64,000 nucleotides of DNA from Xylaria sp. FL1777 (lineage: Eukaryota > Ascomycota > Sordariomycetes > Xylariales > Xylariaceae), in contig MU400593.1 of NCBI GenBank assembly GCA_022578965.1, positions 62,001-126,000 on the forward strand, given 5' to 3'. Positions 57,143 to 64,000 of this stretch are shown in pieces. Each line of letters opens with the position of its first letter. Position 1 is the stretch's first letter. Position numbers and translations under genes: made by a program. A model generated the notes under the pieces. The model was not told where the DNA came from and ran no database searches. It was given only the letters and a program-made list of their open reading frames with translations.

Positions 57143-59549
57143 TCTATTGACTATGTTCTCGGAAATTACACGCACTCCAACTATTGCATCTTGACTATCA
57201 TCTTGCTTGCTGGTCGCATATACCGTTTGCCCGATTATTCTGCCTCAGTGAATTTCGGCTCCTCCACATGACCTACATTCTCTCACATAACATATGGCAC
57301 TCGTCTCGACATCGTGATAAACAATAGAATATTTTACATTTCCTTTAATCACTGCTTAGCCAATAGATCAGATATTTATGTTCGTGAATAATTTGTACTG
57401 TTGCACATTCTTCTTTTTTTATAATCCAATTCCTTTCTCAAACTGGCAGTTTCCGATGGAGAATTGACCGTCTTTACAGCTAGAAGCAGACGTGAGCGAG
57501 CGACCCTTGCCAGAAGCAAATGCAAGCTGGATCCCTTCCAGTGATAACTTTCCATTGGACCTGGCTGTAAGATGTAACGGGCGACGTAATAGCGCCCCAT
57601 ACTAAGCCTAAGGCAATACGAGGGCTAAATAACTCGTGGTGGCCGCCATCGCCTCGTGCAGCAAGTGTGAAAAAGAGTGATACCCTAGAGATACAGCCAA
57701 TGCTTCACGCGACAACGCTGTCCCCTTCCATTATTCTCTGTACTTTCTTCTAGATCCTCAAATATGCTCGGCTAGACGTACACATACAGCTATACAGCCA
57801 CATATAAAGACGAGCGTCACGTACGATCGTTTCAACAGCCGCCACAACATAGCGCCGCGAGTAACAGATACAAGCTCAGAGATGAAGAGACCAACAACTA
57901 ATCCTGAAGCCCCAGGAGGAATACTACAGGAAGCCACGTGGGCTTGTTCGCAGACTGGAAGACTCTAGAGACGTCTGTTTGGGTATCATTTATGACGGTA
58001 TACCGGGTACAATGAGAAACGTCGAGGAAAGGATTGAGATGGCGATAATTCAGCGTCTAACATGAGGTCATAACTTTCCGTACTGGCATGGGATCTATCA
58101 ATATACCACCTCTCACTTTTTAAAACACATGAAACACCTTTTCTCGGGGTACCGTTCTGATGTTGTGTTCACAACATAGCACTCAGCTGGCTGTTCGCAG
58201 AGGGCCCCATCATTCACGATCAGGTCGGTACTGGCACTGAAGATTTATGGCAGGCTGCCCATTAGACCTGGAAATGCTCTGGAGTCTGGACAAGTCATCC
58301 GGCTCCCAGGAACCCAACAGAAAACGATGAATGCCAGCATTGCTTTGCGTGACCGTTCATGAGTTTATGAACTTACCCCTAAGGGGGCTTCTTTGGAGAC
58401 CGGCCACATATAGACCCCTGGGGTTTATATAGTAGTCTGCTCGCTCCCCAGCTGGTATTTGGAAGCCCTAGGGCCAATTGACTAACCAACCTACCTATGG
58501 CTATGGACCCCTTTCCACCTACTATGTGACTACTTACGGGCCATCTAACAACAGTACGGTCGAGGACATATAGGTGATGCACCCAACCACAAGACCATAC
58601 AGATATCTTGTGTTGCAGTCGAGTTGGAAGATCTCAAGAATCTCTAGACTTCGTCCCGTTCACATTTGCCTGCTAATACTGGTCGGCGCTGTGTATCGTT
58701 CAAGACCTTGAGCCTATTATCTTAGCGGGGGGAAGAGCAACTTCTACCCGCTTAGCTAGTTGTGTTTACTTTATGGCATACAATGCTTTTGCAGAACAAC
58801 AGTTAGTGAATAACATCACCTATATCTATGGACCTTACAACGATAGAGCCCTGGGGGCTGTCGTCAACGAGAGTTACACCACTCGGCTAAGCTGCTCAAG
58901 AACAATGAATGACACTCGCTTTGAGTTTGGGTCGGCCTGAAAGCCATAGTTCTAAACTATAGCTTTTAATAATCGAATCAAAGGATATATAGTAGGTAGT
59001 AGTTATGAGGACATTTAAGTCACGAACAGGATCACTGCTCTGAAAAAAACCAGCTGCTGGCAACCTGAATATCGTGATGGCTAATTCTTGTATGTGCCTT
59101 TCAAGCCTTGTTCTTGTCTACAATAGTCTAATAATTTAGGGCATAAGCGGGGGTCATAAACTCATGACAGCCTGTTTTGAACCTCTAGCCATAGGATGTA
59201 TATAGATTATAGATATACGTTGGGTATTGTGTTACTAATGACTTGTGAATCTTCACGACTTAGCTGCTCTGGGTCCTCACGGAGTTGAGATTTAACAAAG
59301 ATCAAGGCATTCTATTTCTGGTTCAAGCATAACAAAAGGCTAGAATAGGAGTAAAGAAATTAAACAAGTACTTTATTAGGTCGTTACAAAGGTCAATTTT
59401 CTTAATCATAGGAAAACAAAAACGGTTGAACAGAATGCTTTCTTTGTATGCCTCACTAGCATCTTATTATAAATAACCGTGATTAGCATAAAATCGCAAA
59501 GCCTTAATTCTACCTCGACACAAAATAATCACCAGATCTGGGCAAGACT
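57143..59549. other. Gene-free gap
   Basis: 2.4 kb with no recognisable gene on either strand. Frames at 57376-57600 and 58379-58582 are motif-free. Confidence 0.6.
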
Positions 59550-60896
59550 ATGACTAAATCTTCATATAGGAGATCAAAAAATACAGTCCCTGGACTATTC
59601 CGAACGACCATGGGCAGGAGCATAGAACCATTTCCCACTAGGGACAGAGCTTTCATTCGGAGTCTGATAGATTCCTTTGTCATCTCGGTTTTCATGGTTA
59701 CATTGGTTCCAGCCATCCTTCTTCACTATTTCGGACTATTATTCTTCATTTTGGGGATCTGCTTGGTTTTTATTTTCATTCTCGCTGATAGCGGCTCTCG
59801 CCTTCGATTTTTTGCTGAAGAGTGTGGATGGGGTAGGGTAGCCATCTTTACTTGTATCTCACTATCGGCGGCCTCTTTATTTCTCGAGCTTATTTGTCTC
59901 GTCTCCTTTATGCTAAGTGGGTTCCCCTGTTGCGAGTACTATATTGCAGCAAGCGTTATTGTCTCGACCCTAGCGAGGATGCTTCACAGACGCGCTGGGG
60001 GAGGACGGTTCCCTCAACTAGAGAAAAGGCGTCCGAACGCTCTACGAGGCTCGGTAAATAGAGGAGGCTCGAGTGATCCACAATATAGAGATACCTTCCA
60101 AGCACCGAAACGCAGTTCGAAATCCCGTACAGATAGAATTACCTCTCCTCCCGCTTCTCCCCTATTATCCTCTTCCACATTTCTTCAAGAATTCCCTGCG
60201 GGCCCCCTTCCAGTCCCCTTTCCGCCCCGCTCTCCCAAACCTTCACCTGCATCTTTTCCCACACCTTCACCTGCACCTTTTCCCACACCTTCACCTTCAC
60301 TTTTTCGCGTACCTTCACTTTCACCTTTTCGCGTATCTTCGCCTTCACTGTTTCGCGTACCTTATCCAGCCTCTCCTTCGATAGATAAAAACAGCAAAGG
60401 CGACCGGCCTCCCCTTTCAAAAGCACAAGCCGTCTTCCAATGGTCTTTCCCAAAGTCACCAAGCGTACTATCAACTAAAGGGGACGGGCTTTGCGGACTT
60501 CACGCCATACGGGGCAGTCTTCAAGCACAAGCACCGCATCTTCCCGTGCCCAGTGTTCAAGAGCTTCTGGCTGTTCTAGACAGGGATGACGAAGACAACA
60601 GGCGTATTTCCGAAGCGATCGATTCCGCAAGGTACTTAGGAGATAGGCCTGAAGCCGATTTTTCCCAGGGCAATCGCTCGTGGTTTTTACAAGATCACCT
60701 GGGTGCTATTTTTTACCTTTGGGGGAGAGGTAGAGGCTTAGACGTCGCATTGGGGATCTGGACAGAAAATAGGGGCTATCAAATACATGATAGTGACTTT
60801 ACCGGCCCTCATACTCAGATTATCTGGGTCCATCACAACAACGTGAACCATTACTCGAGTCTAGGTCCAGAGGTATCCAGTAGGTTTTTTTACTAG
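59550..60896 (+). CDS. Membrane-tethered OTU-like cysteine protease candidate
   Basis: A single exon encodes 448 residues. The N-terminal 150 residues hold three or four hydrophobic spans (FVISVFMVTLVPAILLHYF and the following FFILGICLVFIFILA; VAIFTCISLSAASLFLELIC; IAASVIVSTLA). A basic linker and a Pro-Ser-rich tandem repeat (about 205-285) follow. The C-terminal 140 residues read like an OTU cysteine protease: GDGLCGLHAI, with D312 and C315 in the DGxC motif, a helix of the RSWFLQDHLGAIFYLWG type, a beta-rich part, and finally WVHHNNVNHYSSL with H434 as the candidate catalytic His. OTU enzymes cleave ubiquitin chains. The third catalytic residue is not obvious, and activity is inference. 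The gene is isolated between long non-coding gaps. Confidence 0.72.
   Translation: MTKSSYRRSKNTVPGLFRTTMGRSIEPFPTRDRAFIRSLIDSFVISVFMVTLVPAILLHYFGLLFFILGICLVFIFILADSGSRLRFFAEECGWGRVAIFTCISLSAASLFLELICLVSFMLSGFPCCEYYIAASVIVSTLARMLHRRAGGGRFPQLEKRRPNALRGSVNRGGSSDPQYRDTFQAPKRSSKSRTDRITSPPASPLLSSSTFLQEFPAGPLPVPFPPRSPKPSPASFPTPSPAPFPTPSPSLFRVPSLSPFRVSSPSLFRVPYPASPSIDKNSKGDRPPLSKAQAVFQWSFPKSPSVLSTKGDGLCGLHAIRGSLQAQAPHLPVPSVQELLAVLDRDDEDNRRISEAIDSARYLGDRPEADFSQGNRSWFLQDHLGAIFYLWGRGRGLDVALGIWTENRGYQIHDSDFTGPHTQIIWVHHNNVNHYSSLGPEVSSRFFY
60238..60365 (+). repeat. Minisatellite encoding Pro-Ser repeats
   Basis: About five imperfect 21-24 base units of the type CCTTCACCTGCACCTTTTCC, changing to CCTTCACTTTTTCGCGTA, encode PSPA(P/S)FPT and then PSL(S/F)RV-type blocks. 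The minus strand also stays open here, which reflects the repeat rather than a second gene. Confidence 0.85.
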
Positions 60897-63800
60897 GTGC
60901 TTATGCCTGTCACTTAAAAGTTAGACGAATTCGTTCTTTTGCTGATTTCTTTTGTATACAATGTATATACATATACGAAATAAGCTTCATTCTTCAAAGG
61001 CTGGATTTCCTTTGTATAATGAGTAAATATAAGAAATATACTTCCTTCTTCTGAGCCTTTGCCTTTTTGAGTGTATGTAACTAACCCATAAAGTTTAACT
61101 GCACTACAAGCCGTAGTACTTTATATACAGTACTCACAATAGTGAACACGCTCTTAGCGAGAAACCATCGAGTGCTCTATTGAATTACTATATTAGAGAG
61201 CTTCCTATATTCGTTGAGCTTTATGAAACTTAAACCTTAGTTAGGAAGGGAATTTAACAGAACCCGAAGTGATATCAGAAGCAGTTTGCGTAAAATCTAT
61301 TATCCACAGGACTCAAGACGTCACTAGGTATATCAAGTAAGCAATACGAGATTTCCGCCTCCGAATACAAAGTCTAGGGAATTAAGGCTATAGGCAAAAG
61401 GTAATGATGACAAGGGCCAGTGTTCTGATTCTTATCAAAATGGGTTCAATTTAACTAATTCTCTTAATTCTCCCCTTTTCTCTTAAGGTCCGTTCCCTTT
61501 TCAACTTAGTTGGGATATTAAGGTTTCATGTTTTGCCTGAAGGTTGTTAACACTTCACACACTTCCATGTTAAGTCAACCGAAAGGCCAGAGAGATCTTG
61601 GTATACTTCTGATTATTTAGAGTGGTGATGAGAGGAAAGTCACCCCTGCCCCTACGGAAGGAAGGGCACAGGTAAAGAATCAGCTAAATATTCGTATAGT
61701 ACATTGTTATATTTGTCATAGTCTGCTTGTTACTCAATCAACCGCGGCGCAACAACTCTTCATGGGATTGGTAAGATTAGCCGGTAAAGTGGCTTCTTGA
61801 CGCAGTGTTGGTAGCAGTACAACATTCAAGCCGTCGACATCCAGTCTCGATGTATATGAACAGCTGTTTGATTAGTATGTGTGCTAGGAATACAGAACTT
61901 TCACGGGTCGGACGGTAAACTATTGGGATCTTCCTTCTAACGGAGGCGTGGTTCAACGCTAACAGGAGTGTATCTCGTGGCGCAAGGAAACGCGGTCAGG
62001 TTCGGATTTCAACATTTCCGAAGCAGCCGGATCAGGCCATTTTTCGCCGCTAGCATATTATCGATTGAAACAAGTTGCTTGAGTACGAATTGATCAAACC
62101 AAAGGTTGTCAGCCGGCCGAGACGATGTGATGGTGGTATTTTAATATCCTTATCTATAAAGTTGTTGTTTAATTGTAAGATTGACATGATGCTACTATAA
62201 TCCTATTACGATGGGCTGGCACCGTATACCATAACCCAAAGTATACACACTCAAAGTAGGTTATGTAACCCTGACTCGTTGTTTTTCTTTAATACAATGC
62301 CGTGCCCTCACTACTCACAACCAGCCACAACAGTACCGCTTGGAAAATGCAAAGGATCCTACATCGGAGACTTCGGTTGAGGCACAACTTGCTTCACTTT
62401 GCATGTGGGTGAGAATATCTAAATGCGTCTAGGGTCATTCTCGAACAAAACTAGACTCTTTCTCGGCCTTAGCTTGACCTAAGGCTTTCGGGATGCTTAT
62501 TCTAGCGCATACAAATTTACAACGCGTGATATTGGCTTGTGCATTGTCTCTGCAGTAGTAGTCGCTGGGCTGGGGTTTGAGTGGTACCCAAGTAACAGGT
62601 CGAGGAATGCATCCTATCTCTTATCCCCTGCATATGCAGCTCAGTGGCACCGCTCAAAGGACGTTAAGGGACGTACACCTGTAGCATTACCCCTCGCTTA
62701 TGCCGCTGAGCCGCTGAGCACGGAGGACGCTTTTAGACGTTGTCTCCCATCTACGCAGTATATAGATCGTCTCGATCAGAAAATTGGAGCACATATGTTA
62801 TTGAATGAGTAGAACCACGTTCCGCCGCAGGCAAGATCGATAGTCACACTATTTGCTACCTTTTATGTTGTTGATTTACTGAAAATTCCACGTGCGGCGT
62901 GTAAAATAATGAGTAATACGCCTGGGGTATGAAGGGCTATTAGGATCATTACTAACAAAGCTTTTAACTTAGCAGAAATTGGTCAGCGTTTACATAAGCT
63001 ACCTTATAGTCAGTTCTACATTATATCGTACGAATGAATAAATCAATGAGCTAAATACACTATATACTCCCGGGTCTGAAGTCTTTATTATTATTAGATA
63101 AATAATAATATAAACTGCTGTAGAGATTTAACTATACAAACCTAACTATGCAAGCCAATACAGCCATACAGATCCCTTTATATAGACCTAGCCATACGGA
63201 CCGCTTATAAACCTACATACCTCAAAAGGGGGGCTTGAAGGAAATATAGTATTATTATCGTACCGGTAGATCTATTCTTAGTCATTAATGGTTGGTGTAT
63301 TAATACATTGGTTAGTCTAGGTAATGAATAGTTTGGACACTTGCAAGAACCTACATCATCACGCCCCTACAAATACTTTCAGTCAAATCTACCGAATGTC
63401 TTTCCTTCCCTATTGACCACTCAAGATAAATGTGGAAATAATACACTAATACCTGCCTCTCTGAATAACAACAGGTAGAAACATGGGCGTTCTCTAGAGT
63501 TTAGCGGCGTAACCTACTAACAGGTAGGTATTACGCCGCATTTAGGTAGGTGACTTTCATACTAGAGTTTACCCCTTTTTTTCTACTAGCCAATCGCATC
63601 TCACTGTGTATTTAGATTTTTTCTATCAATCCAACATCCTCTTTCTCAGTTGGGTCGTAACCACAATAGGTACCCTTATTCATCCACTCCTATTTGCCGT
63701 GTCTAAATTGAACTCAATAGTAGCTACTATTGTAACACATACGTAAATGCGAAGGTTTGCTAAAGCCGGTAGCGAATTATTATAACTCACTCGGATCAAG

Positions 63801-64000
63801 TAAGTGGTGGTGTATGCATAGACAATGAAAAGGGTAATGATCACCAAAGCTGTACGCTTTGTCATTCGAGTGCTTACTGAGAATGCTCAGCGGAAGGATT
63901 TTGCAGCATACGTAGTATAGGTATCTACATGTATATGATCAATCTGCATTAGTGTGCCGAGATTAAAAAAGTCCCCAGCATGCTAGATAAGGTATACGTA
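60897..64000. other. Gene-free right end
   Basis: 3.1 kb in which I find no supported gene. The longest frame, 62537-62812, has a hydrophobic start but no motif and no ATG. TAGGTA/TACCTA words recur at 63520-63555 and 63660-63675. Confidence 0.6.

Noticed and set aside
60139..60474. Lys/Val-rich minus-strand frame opposite the OTU-like gene
   Set aside because: It is produced by the minisatellite read backwards.
62537..62812. 91-codon frame near the right end
   Set aside because: It starts at TTG, has no recognisable domain and is surrounded by non-coding DNA.
1..64000. tRNA, rRNA, CRISPR or intact transposon
   Set aside because: I searched by eye for tRNA B-box-like GGTTCRAATCC strings, rRNA segments, regularly spaced repeats and transposase motifs, and found no convincing example.

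Overview
The window is nuclear DNA of a filamentous ascomycete (Pezizomycotina, most likely a sordariomycete; the class is inference). The evidence is many short GT-AG introns of about 45-160 nt with CTRAY-like branch sites, a NoxB-type NADPH oxidase, a class I myosin with an SH3 and acidic tail, a Zn2Cys6 regulator, a HET-domain protein, and an AT-rich block at the left edge of the kind left by repeat-induced point mutation (RIP). All exon models were read by eye. Where exon lengths were added up the total is a multiple of three, except where stated.

Left edge to 16 kb. Bases 1-1990 are AT-rich and gene-free. An eight-exon AAA+ ATPase gene follows (minus, 2438-5833), then a 1.9 kb gap with gene-like debris. 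A six-exon Zn2Cys6 activator (minus, 7768-10430) is divergent from a thioesterase-like gene (plus, 10844-11977). Next come a six-exon secreted beta-rich protein (plus, 12475-13463) and a ubiquitin-conjugating (E2)-fold gene (minus, 14406-15245). The E2-fold gene lacks the catalytic cysteine and carries an in-frame TAG.

Core block, 16-31 kb. This holds a Pfa4-type DHHC palmitoyltransferase (plus), a class I myosin (minus) whose first coding exon supplies only the ATG, a 4.9 kb gene-free stretch, noxB (plus) and an Ost-alpha/TMEM184-type membrane protein (minus).

Accessory stretch, 31-46 kb. Long gaps separate a newly proposed 58-residue single-span membrane protein that also has an ATG-only first exon (plus, 32948-33239), a DUF829/TMEM53-like hydrolase (minus), a HET-domain protein (plus), a cysteine-rich secreted protein (plus), an F-box-like protein (plus), and a second cysteine-rich secreted protein (minus) with a TAG inside its signal peptide.

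Second core block, 46-57 kb. This holds saccharopine dehydrogenase LYS1 (plus; a 7-nt microexon and an extra base at one exon junction), the twin-CX9C protein CMC1 (minus), a large membrane-anchored fibronectin-III/coiled-coil protein (minus) and an F-box protein (plus).

Right end. A single-exon gene (59550-60896) joins membrane spans, a Pro-Ser minisatellite and a C-terminal OTU-like cysteine-protease module. I find no gene after it. The genes do not form one pathway. The most distinctive items are the membrane-tethered OTU-like protein, the hidden 58-aa gene, the cysteine-less E2, the ATG-only exons, the 7-nt microexon, the stop-free introns that keep frame, and three isolated coding lesions in otherwise intact genes.
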